The notes below the pieces were generated by a model. The model ran no database searches. It worked only from the letters and a program-made list of their open reading frames with translations, and had not been told where the DNA came from. A DNA stretch of 64,000 nt from Adineta vaga (Eukaryota > Rotifera): NCBI GenBank assembly GCA_021613535.1, contig CP075497.1, positions 10,168,001-10,232,000 on the forward strand, given 5' to 3'. This document shows, piece after piece, positions 36,677-50,300 of this stretch. Position 1 is the stretch's first letter, and the number at the start of each line of letters is the position of its first letter. The position numbers and the translations under genes were made by a program.

Positions 36677-39199
36677 ATGTCACTAATTCCAAAGTCCTGG
36701 TATTGGAAACATTTAAAACTAACAATAACATGTTTTCTATGTGCTTTAGCAACAGTATTTTTCTTTTTATTTAACTTTTATCTTGCATTGACCTTGACAT
36801 CTCTCTGGTCAATATTTATTATCAAAAATGCTTATTTTTGTCCGATTAATATTACAATACTCTATGGAAGGTAGTGAATACATTTTTATACGAATTACTT
36901 AATCCATCTAATGTTTTAATTAGATTCTTTTTCGAATTTTTATTGGAAAAACCTACGCTTCTTTCTCAACTCCGACCATTGTATGTACATTGATACTTAT
37001 GATTTCAAAAAAAGATAAAATCTGATTTTTTTTCAGTGGTTTAGACTTGTTCAATACTCAATTAGATGATTTTTCTATCTCTTATAAAGAATATGAAAAA
37101 AGGAAATTTCAGACACAAATTCGTTATCTTCAATCATTTCAAAATAGCAAAATGTCTTCGACTGACAAACAATCTTATGAAGTCATGGAATATTTTATGA
37201 ATTTACATTTAAAACAACAACATAGTAATGAATTTGGTTACCATAATTATTTAATTAATCAAATGATGGGTGCACAATCAGAAATCATATCATTTATTAC
37301 TAAATTTCATCGTATATTAAATCTCAATGATGCAGAAGCGTATCTTATTCGGGTAAGAAACAATTTAGAGTTATCTAGACGTATCGAGACATTGAGCGTT
37401 GAGTATGCAGATTAAATCTAGAGATAAAGTTTATATCTTTCTGTAGATGAGAAGTATTATTGTACTCATTTGATTATAGATACAACGAATATCAAATGCA
37501 TTTGATCAACTTATTGAACAACAAATAGAACGACGTCATCGAAATATTGAAACACCTCGGTTTGTTCTTCAACGAGTTATTACAGAACTTGAAACATTTC
37601 AACAAAAATTAAGAAATGAACCAAATCAATGGTAATAGAACGAATCTATTTCTTGAATACAAATTCCATTTCATTGCTTTCGTTTTTAGTCCTTTAGTTA
37701 CTACTTTCATTGAGAAAATGAACGACAAAATATATTCCGTAAGATATCGATCGTTCAACTAAGTCATTTAGTATATTCCATTTATAGAAAGATAAACAAA
37801 TAGAATTACTCAATAGTTTGTTAACAATTCTTAAAACTCATGTTAGTCCAGCATATGATCGTTTATTAAACATTCTTCATGAAGATCTTTCCAATGCTAA
37901 AACCGATCATGGTGTCTGGAAATTACCAAATGGTGATCAATATTATAAATTATGTTTAGAATATCATACAACAACTAATATGACTGCAGTTGAAATTCAT
38001 GAACTTGGAAAGAAATATTTAGAAAAAATTCAAAATGAAATGAGACAGTAAGAGAAATTGAATGAAATATGGAAAGATTATCTGCTTTTTATGTAGAATT
38101 TTCAAAGAGAAACAAATGGAAAGTTGGCAAGATTTTCGCGCTAGTATGAAACAATTGGAAGAGAAGAGTGATCAAAAATATGAAAATATTGAAGAAAATC
38201 GAGCGAAAATTCTTAGTGATTATAGTGAAATTATCGAAAATATTGATAATGAAATGCATAAATACTTTTCATCGGCATGTCGACCAGCAGCAAAATGTGT
38301 GATCGAACGTATACCTCAGTTTAAAGAAGCAACATCACCACTTGCGTATTATTTTCCCGCAGCATTAGATGGAAAAACCCCTGGAACATTTTTTGTCAAT
38401 CTTCGTAATATTGACGAAATTGTTAAATTTAAAATGGGGACATTAGCTTATCATGAAGCTGTTCCTGGTCATCATTTTCAAGTAAGATTGATATAGATAA
38501 GAAGAATTTGAAGTTTATTAAATTCATTTTTGTCAGTTAAGCGTTGCTCAATCATTGAAACATCTGCCATTCTTTCGTCGATTAATTCCATTTACTGCTT
38601 ATCTAGAAGGATGGGCTTTATATACCGAACAATTAGCAGCAGAAAAAGGCTTTCATGAATCATGGTATAGTTATCTTGGATATCTTGATCATCAACTTAT
38701 GCGATCGTGTCGGTAGGATTGATCAAATATACATTTGATTTCGAATCATTTCTTTTTTTCTCGTATGTTAAGATTAGTTGTTGATACTGGTATTCATTGG
38801 AAACGATGGTCACGAGAAGAAGCCATCGAATATATGGTAAAGAATTGTTTTAGGAAATGATTATTGTGCCTTTTATGTTTGAATTCTATAGGTAGAAAAT
38901 ACGTGTTTACAGAGAGAAGAAGTAGTGACTGAAATTGAACGATATTTTGTTATGCCTGGCCAAGCTTGTGCATATATGATTGGTTGTCAAAAAATTTTAT
39001 CATTACGAGAAAAAGCACAATTAGCTTTGGGTGATAAATTTGATTTGAAAGATTTTCATGATGGTAGAAAATAATTGATGAAATTTTCTTAAATAGATTT
39101 TGTTTCATTTTAGCGGTGTTACTGAGTGGTTCATTACCGTTGGATATCTTGGTAAAGATAATCGATGATTATATTCAAACCAAGAAAGCAACTATGTGA
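36677..39199 (+). CDS. DUF885-family protein with N-terminal membrane anchor
   Basis: Eleven exons, about 650 residues, frame intact to TGA 39197-39199. Residues about 14-50 contain two adjacent hydrophobic helices ([20 protein letters not shown]), giving a membrane or ER anchor. The rest matches the DUF885 family: a [12 protein letters not shown] block with [15 protein letters not shown] following, then YYFPAALDG, the signature [12 protein letters not shown] (His-Glu plus His-His, metallopeptidase-like), [13 protein letters not shown] and a C-terminal [14 protein letters not shown]885 proteins are common in bacteria and presumed metal-dependent hydrolases; the substrate is unknown. Exons have normal local intron sizes, so if the gene came from bacteria the transfer is old. 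Confidence 0.88.
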
Positions 39200-39220
39200 T
39201 AGACATTAACTTCAATTTTG

Positions 39221-39226
39221 AATAAA
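39221..39226 (+). terminator. Polyadenylation signal AATAAA
   Basis: AATAAA 22 bases after the DUF885 stop codon. Confidence 0.55.
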
Positions 39227-39690
39227 GACTTTTTTTCATCATAAATAACTTGGTTTTAATATTAAAGTTTTTATCAGATGACTTATAAGAAGAATTACAG
39301 AACAGAAAAGTAATGATTGTTAACAGTAAATATCAGATTAAATTCATCAATCTATTAGCAAAAAACTACTTTCATTTTTTTACGATATTGATAGTGCTAT
39401 TTTTTGTATCCATGGATTTGTTCAAAAAAACAGTATGAAGTTGACTTAATTCCTCATTGTCCTCTCTTGAAACTACTCAGTTTTCTTCTTTTACATGTAT
39501 TTTCAAGTGAAAATTCTTCTTCTTTCATCGTCTTATGTTTTACATTTCTTTTCGTTCTTTTCTTCTTCTTCTTCTTCTTCTTCTCCTTTTTTTCAAAGCA
39601 AAAGCAAACAATAAGCTACCAAGACTGGATTTTATTCTCCTTCATTTTCTTTGTCACACATATTGTTAAAAGTAACAGACATACTCATTC
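39227..39690. other. Intergenic with a CT-rich tract
   Basis: T-rich, including a (TTC)n run near 39562-39585. Upstream region of the small soluble-protein gene. No other feature seen. Confidence 0.45.
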
Positions 39691-40113
39691 ATGGTTTCAG
39701 AAGGCAAGGAACATGCTGTTCAACATTTATCGAAAGCAGAATTAGCATTTATTGCTGTTCTTTTTGATGCTCAAGGTAGTTTAGCGGATGGTCATGAGAA
39801 AAAACAAAATGTTTATGAATTAAAATTTGAAAATATCAAAATTATTCGAGGACATATGGATCGAACAACGGATGGAACACTTTTTCATTATCGGCAAAGT
39901 CCAAAAGGTTTGAAATTTAAAATCGAAAATGAAAGTAACGAACAAATTCAACAAGCTGCAGAAGATGATGAAGTCAAAGAACCAAAAGAAGGAAAAACTT
40001 ATTTAGCTATTCTTACTGATCCAGATCATATTGAAGTTTTGGTTGAAATCAATCCTCATGATATTTCAGAAATCGTTCAAAGTGCACGAGATAAAGAAAC
40101 AGCTACTGTATAA
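39691..40113 (+). CDS. Small acidic soluble protein, unknown (140 aa)
   Basis: Single-exon ORF from ATG 39691 (MVSEGKEHAVQHLSKAELAF) to TAA. It has an alternating hydrophobic pattern (AFIAVLFDAQG, FENIKIIRGHM, TYLAILTDPDHIEVLVEI) typical of a small alpha/beta fold, with an acidic linker (EDDEVKEPKEGK). No signal peptide or membrane segment. GTTTCAG lies across the start, so an upstream exon joined at 39700 cannot be excluded. Codon usage resembles neighbours. A polyadenylation signal follows at 40245. I do not recognise a family. Confidence 0.65.
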   Translation: MVSEGKEHAVQHLSKAELAFIAVLFDAQGSLADGHEKKQNVYELKFENIKIIRGHMDRTTDGTLFHYRQSPKGLKFKIENESNEQIQQAAEDDEVKEPKEGKTYLAILTDPDHIEVLVEINPHDISEIVQSARDKETATV

Positions 40114-40244
40114 ACTTATTCTTTTCTTTTTATTCAACAATGAATTACTCTCGCGTGTGTATTGTGGTAATCGATTTTGTTATGATATATTCTTATTTTA
40201 TTCTAGCATTTCGTTGTGATTTCGTGTACATATATTAGATTTTG

Positions 40245-40250
40245 AATAAA
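40245..40250 (+). terminator. Polyadenylation signal AATAAA
   Basis: AATAAA about 130 bases after the stop of the 140-residue protein gene. Confidence 0.55.
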
Positions 40251-41388
40251 GTTCAGAATCAACTTATGTATTGTCAATAGTCAAATTTGAATTCTTGACA
40301 CATTTTAGATCGAGTGTAATTTTCTTGTGTAGTAAAATCTTAGAAATTTGTAGGTATAGATTTGATACAAAACTCGACCAACTATTTCGAAGACTTTTAT
40401 AAGCTATTAAAAATGTCGATTTCTCATGGTACAAAACTAAATATTTGAAGAATATACTGACTATTCATTCGAAATAGATTCACATACAATCAATCCTTTT
40501 GTTTTGTGTAAATATTCTCTCCACCAGCAGCACCTGCATTTTACCGATCGATTCATCAAGGTTACTCGATACTGTTATTAATCAGAATGATGTAACATTA
40601 TTTTGTTACTATTAACAATCTAAGGCAAGAGGACGCCACATACAAAAAAAAGTAGACAATACAACTTTCTGCACTAAGGAGGTTATCGTCAACATCATCT
40701 TTTCTAACAATGCCAAATGTCTCATCATTAAATAATCGAATGTTTTCGTTTCGAAAGAATAATAAATAAGTTGAATAATTATAAACTTTAATATACACAA
40801 TCAGTTTTACAGAAGAAAATGTTGATTTTTACTTAACATCAATAGTTAAAAGCATAATGAAAATATGTTGCTCTTTCATTTCATATTTTAACAAGAGTAT
40901 TGTTTCATTGTAATGAACAGATCAAGAGTTCTGATTGCGAAACTGTGGTGTAAGTCACAAATATGATCTAGAACTTATTTCATCTCTCAGCAACGAACCA
41001 ATAAATAAACAAAAGAGTTCAACAGCTTGTAGATGATACATCTACAATTATGAAAATGTTGAATAATTATCATAATAGTTTAAAGATTCTATATAAATTT
41101 AAGTAACATCAGCATGACAACGATACTATTCCTGAATATCATCGAAACAGAGTACAGAGTGTGGATAAATAACTCTCCTGATCAATAATCTTTGATTACA
41201 ATTCAATTGTCTGCTTATCATATTATTAAAATTTTTTAAAAACTCGCCATCTGATCAGATGTCGCTTTGTTGATTTAACTTAAATTTGAGGGTCATGTTA
41301 TGACAACCAATGTTCCAAATGCCAGAATGATTTCGTGTATACCTGAATATTCTTTATTCATTTACACTTACAAATACTAAGGTAAGCG
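40251..41388. other. Intergenic, upstream of the DNAH6-like gene
   Basis: AT-rich with no supported gene. The sequence just before the dynein ATG (41389) contains AAGGTAAGCG, which looks like a splice donor or acceptor in the 5' leader. Confidence 0.45.
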
Positions 41389-44300
41389 ATGGCTGATGGT
41401 GGAATGTTACCGTCATCAACACGAGCAGCAAATTTTCGTTATGGAAATACTGATCAAAATCGTCTTGTCAATCGATTAGTATCCCATCCATTAAAATCGA
41501 TTCAAGATGATCACACTAGTTCCCCGCAACCACCCGGTGGTGATCATTACCGAGCTTTTTCGAATAAACAGACACCTGTTGAACATAAATTTGAACCTTT
41601 ACCAGTACTTAAACGTTATCAAAAATACAATGATCCGAAAGAAATTCAAGCACGTAATCGACAAGAATTAATCGAAGCAAATAAATTACGTATTTCATCT
41701 CCTGAATCACCAGCAGAAAAACGTGCGAAACTTTCATTACCACCGGTTCGTTAATTTGATTTCTCTTTAGTTTCCACAATGTGTATGATTGATTTTGAAA
41801 TATCTAGATCAATGGTCGAACTTCAGAAATGAGCAAAGCAAGCGATGTGGCTTCCGATTGGGGTTCAACTGCATCTGCTAAACGTAAACAGCTTGATGCT
41901 CGAGGTACTGAATAAGAATAACTGGAAAATCAATGATTGACTGATTCGTTTATCATCTATTTCTAGAAAAAATGCAAGGAGAATCGAACATGGGCAAAGT
42001 AATCGATTATATAAGACAAGCACCTGATGGTTTCTTTCTGTATCTATCACATTTATATTCACGAAATGACACACGACATAGTTATTATAATCTAAAGTTT
42101 GTTGATCTTTCTGTAAACCATGTCATCTAATTGTATTCATATAGAGTTGTGAATTATGAACAATGTGGACGAGAATATTTCACAATTTCCAATGCTGGTG
42201 TTAGTTATTATCGTCCAGGAGAAGAAGTGGAATTTACTCCATTGGAAAATTTTGCAAAAGAATATTATCGATATGTTCGACTCATCAAAGTAATTTGTTT
42301 CAAATGTTTTGTATATTATAACGAATTTCTTTTGTTTAGATCAAAGTCTTCTCAACTTTCAGGTAAGTGATACACGATTTTAGGATGTTTAACTATGAAA
42401 AAACAAATATTTGATTTTCAAGAATGTGGAAAGCATTTATGGTATGGTACAAAAATATTCGTATCAAACAAGTATCTCAATCATCGAAAGCTTTGAAAGA
42501 AAACTTATTTTTCTTACAAGACGTAATTAAAAAACATATTCAACAATACAAATAAAGATTGAAATTTTCATTTTCTAGGCATTACGACCTGCTCTATTAA
42601 ATATTCGTGAAATGTGCTTTCGTATTAGTGATATGAGTCTTTGTAAGATTGAAAAGAAACATACATATACATTACGTGAAGTTCGTATAAAAGAATTCAT
42701 ATTGCATAATTCTTATAAAAATATATTTGATGATAGTTCGTCGACAGTCAAACAGAAACATTGAATCAAGTTGCAACACGTTTACAAGAATTTCGTGATC
42801 TCGTTAAAGATGTTGTTGCTAGTGCATGTCGAACACGTTTATTTGAAGCTGGATTTGTACCAGATGATTTTCTTCATCCAACTGATACATCTGCTGGTAT
42901 GAATTCTTCAATCTATTGAGAATTTATTAAAATCAACTTTTCTGTTTTGTCTTTTATTAGATGGACTTAATGGTGCTGCGTTTACTATGCCTGATAGCAT
43001 GGACATTGATACATTAGCACAACCTCCTGATAAAGCTACGTATGCGGAACAAGCAAATAAACGAGCACAATGCCGACGATTAACAAAGTAAATAATCTTT
43101 TTTTTGTTTTCGAATGAAAACTTAATGTAATCGATTCAATAAATATTTTTCTAGTTTTATTCGTTTATGTGATTATCTTATTGTCAATACGTTTCATGTA
43201 CTCGCTGTCAATTCAGTACATTCATTAAAAAATCATTTTCTCGAACAAATTGAAGCTACACCGAAAAAAGATGAAATCATCGGATATGTCGAAGAAATCA
43301 AACGAAAAGTCGATAAGGAAATAGCAGCAGTCGTCGAAGGTGAAGAAGAACAACAAGGAGAAAATAAAGAACCACCACCGCAACAAATTCCACCACCTGG
43401 ACCACCTGGACCACCTGCACCTGGAACTCGACAACTTGGAGAAGTAAAAATATTACGAATAATAAAATACAAGCATTAATTCTATTTGTTTTTTCGTTAT
43501 AGGAAGATGAAGTTGTTAAACGTCATATTCCATTATTTGTGACGGAAATGAAATTATGGATCGAATCCATTCAATATGATCCAGATGGTACTACTTTTCA
43601 AAATGGTTTGTTTTATTCTTCATTCTATTCTTTCAAATTTACTAAATTATTTCTGATTTCAGGTATAAACAATGTCATAAGTAGTTTTCAAGATACTCTA
43701 CTTTCGATTAGCAATCTTTTACCTGACGCAACATTTAACAACTTCACTCAACCATATATCAATGAAAAATACGAAGAAAAAACATGTGGTATGAAATTGT
43801 TGTATTGTTTATTTCTAGAAATTCGAATAATTTCCATTGAAAAATATAGGTGATGGACCTGATCTTCGTAATATGTTCTTAGCTGATTATCACTTTAAAG
43901 ATTTAATCAAAGATTGTAATAGTTCATTGGAAGCTGGTTTTAATGCAGCGAAAATCTATGCTGATACATTTGATGAATTCCATCAATTCTATGTTGAAAA
44001 TGAAAATACAAATATCGAAACATTGAAAACTGAATCGCATGGTATGATGTTTTTCTATATGAAATCATTTGATGATTGTTTTGCTTTCGTAGATGTAGAA
44101 TTCTTTGCCGAATCATTAGCAAGATATACACGTCAAGAAAAGATTGCTCAATCGATTGATGCGAAGAAACCATTAGGTCTTCTAATGATCGATGCAACCG
44201 ATACAAAGACGAAATTAGAACCATCACCACGAAGGTAACTTGATCTGAAATGTTTTTCATTCGATAGTTTTATTTCTCTTTTGTTTTTATAGAATTTTGG

Positions 44301-47300
44301 ATGTTATTAATGAAATTTTACCGAAAATTGCAAAAGCAAAAACCGATGCTGTCAAATCCGAAGCTCAAGATGCTACGGTTAAATTGGAAACGAAACCTGA
44401 AACTACAAATGATTTTGTTGATGCTTTAACATTTCTGGATGAAATTCAAGAACGTATTGATCCACTCGAACAAGAAGCTGAAGTTGTTCGTCAAATGTAT
44501 GAATTAATCGATCAATTCACCGTTCCATGTCCACCTGAAGATATCGTCTCATACAGTTCATTAGCAACAACATTAAATAGTTGTCGAAATGCCATTGATA
44601 AAGCATTAACAGAACGTGATGCAAATGTTGTGAAATTTGTTAGTTTATTGGATAAAGATATTGAAATTTTGACACAAGAAGTTCGACAAATTAAACAAGA
44701 TTCACAAAATCCAATTATTCTCGATCCAACAGCTGATAAAGATAAAGTGAAACTATTATTAGATGATTATTTGAAGAAAATTGATTACCAACAAAAAACT
44801 TCAACACAATATCGTTTATATCAAAAGAATTTCAAAGTCGAAGTAACGAAATTCGATGAATTAGAAGAAGTTTATGGTGAATTGAAATTGAAAGAATTAC
44901 TTTGGAATTCCTTGAATGAATGGGATGTTATGTTAGAAGAATATAAAATAGCAGATTTTAATAAATTAGATCATGAACAATTAACAGGAACAGTTAATAA
45001 ATATGGAAAGAATGTTTATCAATTAGAACGTGGTTTACCACCGAATCAATTAGTACCAATATTAAAAGATAAAGTGGAATCACTTCGAGCGAAAGTAAGT
45101 GACGAAATTAGAAAGATAAATTCATGCGAAAGTTTATTTAGTTACCAACGATTACAAATCTTCGAAATCCGAATTTACGTCGTCGTCATTGGGAAGTTAT
45201 TGAAGATTTGATTAAATTTCGTAAGTTTATTATGAGCAAATTTTGACGAAAGAAATGAATCAATTGATCTTTTTGTTCTAGATTCAACACCAGAAGAACC
45301 TTTAACATTAGGTAAATTAATCGATATCAATGCATTTCAACATGAAGAAAGACTTCAAGAAATATCTGGTCAAGCTAGTTCGGAATCTAGTCTTGAAGGC
45401 ATTCTTAAACGAGTAATTCATTTCTTTTTCAAGATTTTCTCATCTGAAGATATTTTCTTTTCTAGGTTGAAGATTCTTGGAAATCAGTGGAATTTCCAGT
45501 TATTCCATATAAGGAATACAAAGATGTGTTTATTCTTGGTGGTACTGATGATATTATTCAATTATTAGATGATGCCGTTATTAATATATCAACGATTGCT
45601 AGCTCACGTCATGTAGGTCCAATTCGACCACGTGTTGACGAATGGCAAGCAAATTTAGATCTATTTGCAAAAACACTTGATGCATGGTCAAAATGTCAAA
45701 AAACATGGCAATATTTAGAGCCCATCTTTGGTGCACCTGACATTCAACGACAATTGCCAGCCGAAGCCAAAATGTTCAATCAAGTTGATAAAACATTCAA
45801 AGATGTTATGAGAAAAACGAATAAAATTCCATTAGCTATCAAAGCTGGAACACAACCTGGTAAGTGAAGTGTTTCTTATTTTTTTTTAAAAAACAACTGA
45901 TATCAGTAGATCGATGTCATACGCGTTCTTTACTATGAAGTGTAAATTTATATTCCGTTTAGGTTATTTGGAATTATTTCAGACGAACAATGCTTTACTT
46001 GATCAAATTCAACATGCTTTAGCTTCATATCTCGAAACAAAACGATCGAACTTTCCACGGTAGATCATTGAAATATACGTATTATTAAATAAACCTTTTC
46101 TTTCCTTTTAGATTCTACTTTTTATCCGATGAAGAATTACTTGAAATTCTTTCTCAAACACGAAATCCATTAGCTGTTCAACCACATTTGCGAAAATGTT
46201 TCGAAGGTATTAATCGTTTGGAATTTATCAGTAAAAGTGGTGATGATATGGAAATGACTGTAACATTAGCACCAGAAATTCGTGCTATGCTTTCACCCGA
46301 AGGTGAACGTGTTGAAGTTTTGAAAGTTAAAGCAACTGGAAATGTCGAAGATTGGCTAAAACAAGTCGAGAAAAATATGATTACAGCTGTTCGTGCATGT
46401 ATTAAAAAGGCAAAGGATGATTAGAAAAGTGTGCGCGAAGAATGGCTCGTTCGACATCCTCATCAAGTAAATGGAAATATGATCTTTCATTTTGTAAATA
46501 TAAAATTGATATATTTGATTTCGATATATAGAGCGTTTTAACAGTATCACAAACGTATTGGTGTTTAGCTTTGACACATATTTTAATGAGTGATGATTCA
46601 ATTCGACAAGAAACTTTAGAAGAATTCGAACAAACAAGTTATAAAAATCTCAATAAATTAGCTGCTCTTGTTCGTCAAGAATTACCACAAGTAACTATCT
46701 ATTCAATCATTTCATTCTCTTACAATGGTCTATTTCTTTAGCTTGTTCGTGATGTTTGTCGAGCATTAATTACCATTGATGTACATGCTCGTGATATTGT
46801 TTCCGAAATGGTTTCAATCAAAGTAAGTTTTAAGATTTTTTTTGAAAACAAAAACAAAACATGTTTCGTTTCTATTTAAGAATGCTAGTATTACAAGTTT
46901 TGAATGGTTAAAACAATTGCGATATTATTTTGAACAAGATATGACTGTCATTCGTATGGCTAATGCACAATATATCTATGGTTATGAATATCTTGGTGCA
47001 TCTGATCGTTTGGTTATTACACCACTTACAGTTTGTTGATTTTCAATTATTGAACGAATTTATGTTACTATTTTTTCCACTAGGATCGATGCTATCTATG
47101 TTTGATGGGTGCATTACAATTAGATTTAGGTGGTGCACCAGCAGGTCCAGCTGGTACGGGAAAAACTGAAACAACCAAAGTAAATTAACGATACTTGATG
47201 GAGATTATAACAATTAAGGATTGATCTCTTGTAGGATTTGGCAAAAGCTCTGGCTAAACAATGCGTCGTTTTCAATTGTAGTGATCAAGTTGATTATAAA

Positions 47301-50300
47301 GTATGTGGGACTTCGAAATTGAATTCATAATTGTAACCATTCTGTGATTTATCGTGTAGATGATGGGTCGATTTTTTAGTGGTTTAGCACAATCAGGTAT
47401 ATTTCTTTTTGAATTGAAATGATGTAATAGAAACTCATGTTCATATTATTAGGCGCTGGGCTTGTTTTGATGAATTCAATCGAATTAATATTGAAGTACT
47501 TAGTGTCATTGCACAACAATTAATTACGATTCGTGATGCTAAATCAGCAAAAGTAAGATCGATTCATCAGCGATGTCTTCTAGAAATTCATTAATTTTTA
47601 TTCTTCTAGTTATCAACATTTATGTTCGAAGGACGTGAAATTCGACTTGTACCAACATGTGCTGTTTTTGTAAGTCTTTTTTTTTCGAAATGAAACTTCT
47701 TTTACAAATTTCTCTCGTTTGTTCTGCATTAGATCACAATGAATCCAGGTTATGCTGGTCGTACCGAATTACCTGATAACTTAAAAGCTCTATTTCGACC
47801 TCAATCGATGATGGTTCCAGATTATCGTCTTATTGCCGAAGTTATTCTTTATTCTGAAGGTTTTGAAAACTCAAAAGTTCTAGCTCGTAAAATGGTTCAA
47901 ATGTACAAATTATGTTCCGAACAATTATCTCAACAAGATCATTATGATTTTGGTATGCGTGCTGTCAAATCCGTTTTAGTTATGGCTGGTGTATTAAAAC
48001 GCGAAAGTCCAAATATTGACGAAGATCTTGTTTTAATTCGTGCTTTACGTGATTCGAATTTACCGAAATTTTTAACTGACGATGCTATTCTCTTCAAGGC
48101 AATTATTCAAGATTTGTTTCCAAATGTTCTTCTACCCGAACATGACTAGTAAGCGAAAGAATTAGACATCGACTGAAATAGAAATAAGTGTTTTCTTTGT
48201 AGTGGAGAATTACGTCGAACAATTCTTGATGTTCAAACACGTCGAGAATTACAAAATGATGAATCGCAAATACGAAAAGTCATTCAATTCTATGAAACAA
48301 TGCTTATTCGTCATGGTGTTATGTTAGTTGGACCAACATTAGGTGGTAAAACAACTGTATACCGTATATTATCTGATTCATTAACAGATTTACATGCACA
48401 TGGTGTTCCATATCATTTCTATCAACCAGTACATACATATGTACTTAATCCAAAATCGATCACTGCTGGAGAATTATATGGTGAATTCAATAAAACCACG
48501 ATGGAGTGGAGAGATGGTTTGATGGGTAGTAGTGTTCGACAATGTGTATTAGATCAAACAAAAGATCATCATTGGATTATTTGTGATGGTAAAGTTTTAT
48601 CTGATGATTATTGAAACTTGGTTTTTTATCTATAATATGAAACTTTTCTAGGTCCTGTCGATGCAGTTTGGATTGAAAATTTAAATACAGTATTAGATGA
48701 CAATAAAATGTTAGTTTGATCTGTCTTCTAATATCTATTGATCTCTCTCGTTCGTTCGTTCGTTTAGGTTATGTTTAGCTAACAGTGAACGTATCAAATA
48801 TACACCATACATGCATATGGTTTTCGAAGTCCAAGATTTAGCTAGTGCTTCACCTGCTACCGTCAGTCGGTATGTATTTGATGAACTATCTGATGAACGT
48901 TTTTTTATTTTAAATGTTCATATTCTAGTTGTGGTATGGTCTATATTGATTCCAATGATATACGATGGTATCCATATGTAAAAACATGGAGCCGAAAATT
49001 TGAAGAAAAATTTGGAGAATTTTATACGGAATATCTTTTAAATCTATACAATACTCATATTGATAAAGGTCTTATTTTTGTACGAAAAAATTGCAAAGAA
49101 GTTATCAAACAGGTACAATGAAACTTAGTGTTTATTTCGTTTCGAAATTTTCCATAAAACTGACTATATTTTAGGTTGATATTGCTAAAGTAATAACATT
49201 ATGTTGTTTGATTGATTCTCTATTAACGACGGATAATAAAATTGATACGAAATTAGAAGAATCAAAGATAAAAATAATGATTGCTACAACATTTGTTTTC
49301 TGTTATGTTTGGAGTGTTGGTGGCAATATCATCTCTAAAGATTGGGATCAATTCGATACATATGTTCGTCAACAATTTGAGGAAGATGCTGATGCAAAAT
49401 TAGGTCAAGGTGGAGATTTATTTTCCTATGAAATCGATGTACATCATCGTCGTATGGAAACATGGGAAAAAAGTGTACCCGCATTTAAATATGATAAAAC
49501 AAAACCATTCTTTGATTTACTTGTACCAAATATTGATTCATGTCGTTTTGGATATCTACTTGAAAAACTTGTGGCAGTAAATAAATCGGTTTTATTCACC
49601 GGAGAAACAGGTGTTGGAAAAACTGTTATTGCACGTGCACAATTATTGAAATTAGCTGATGAACAAAATATTTTACCATTATTTTTAAACTTTTCAGCAC
49701 AAACAAGTAGTAAACGAACACAAGAAATGATTGTACCAAAATTAGAAAAGCGTAAGAAAGGTGCTCTTGGACCACCAAGAGGTAAACGTATGGTTATTTT
49801 AATTGATGATTTAAATATGCCAAAACTTGAAACATATGGAGCTCAACCACCAATGTAAGTTTTTGCTTTTATCAAAAACATTGTCTTATTCGAATCTTTT
49901 CAGTGAACTTTTACGACAATATCAAGATTTTGGTGGTCTTTATGATCGAGAAACATTGAAATGGATAGATATTCAAGATGTTATTCTCTGTGCTGCTTGT
50001 GGTCCACCAGGTGGTGGTCGTAATCCAACGACTGCTCGACTTCTTCGTCATTTTGCTATCTTCGCTATTCCAGCACCTTCTGAATACAGTCTTAAACATA
50101 TATTTAAATCAATTCTCAATGGTTATTTAGCTGATTTTAATCAAAATGTTAAAACAGCTGGTGATGGTATTATCGATGCTGCAGTAGAAATCTATTCACG
50201 TATGAGTGCAGAATTATTACCAACACCAACTAAATCTCATTATGTGTTTAATCTACGAGATTTATCAAAATGTATTCAAGGAATATTACAAGTAAGATAA

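Noticed and set aside
45095-45141. Apparent loss of frame in the DNAH6-like linker after RAKVSDE
   Set aside because: Explained by a 47-bp intron (GTAAGTGACG...TTTATTTAG); the next exon reads [12 protein letters not shown] in frame.
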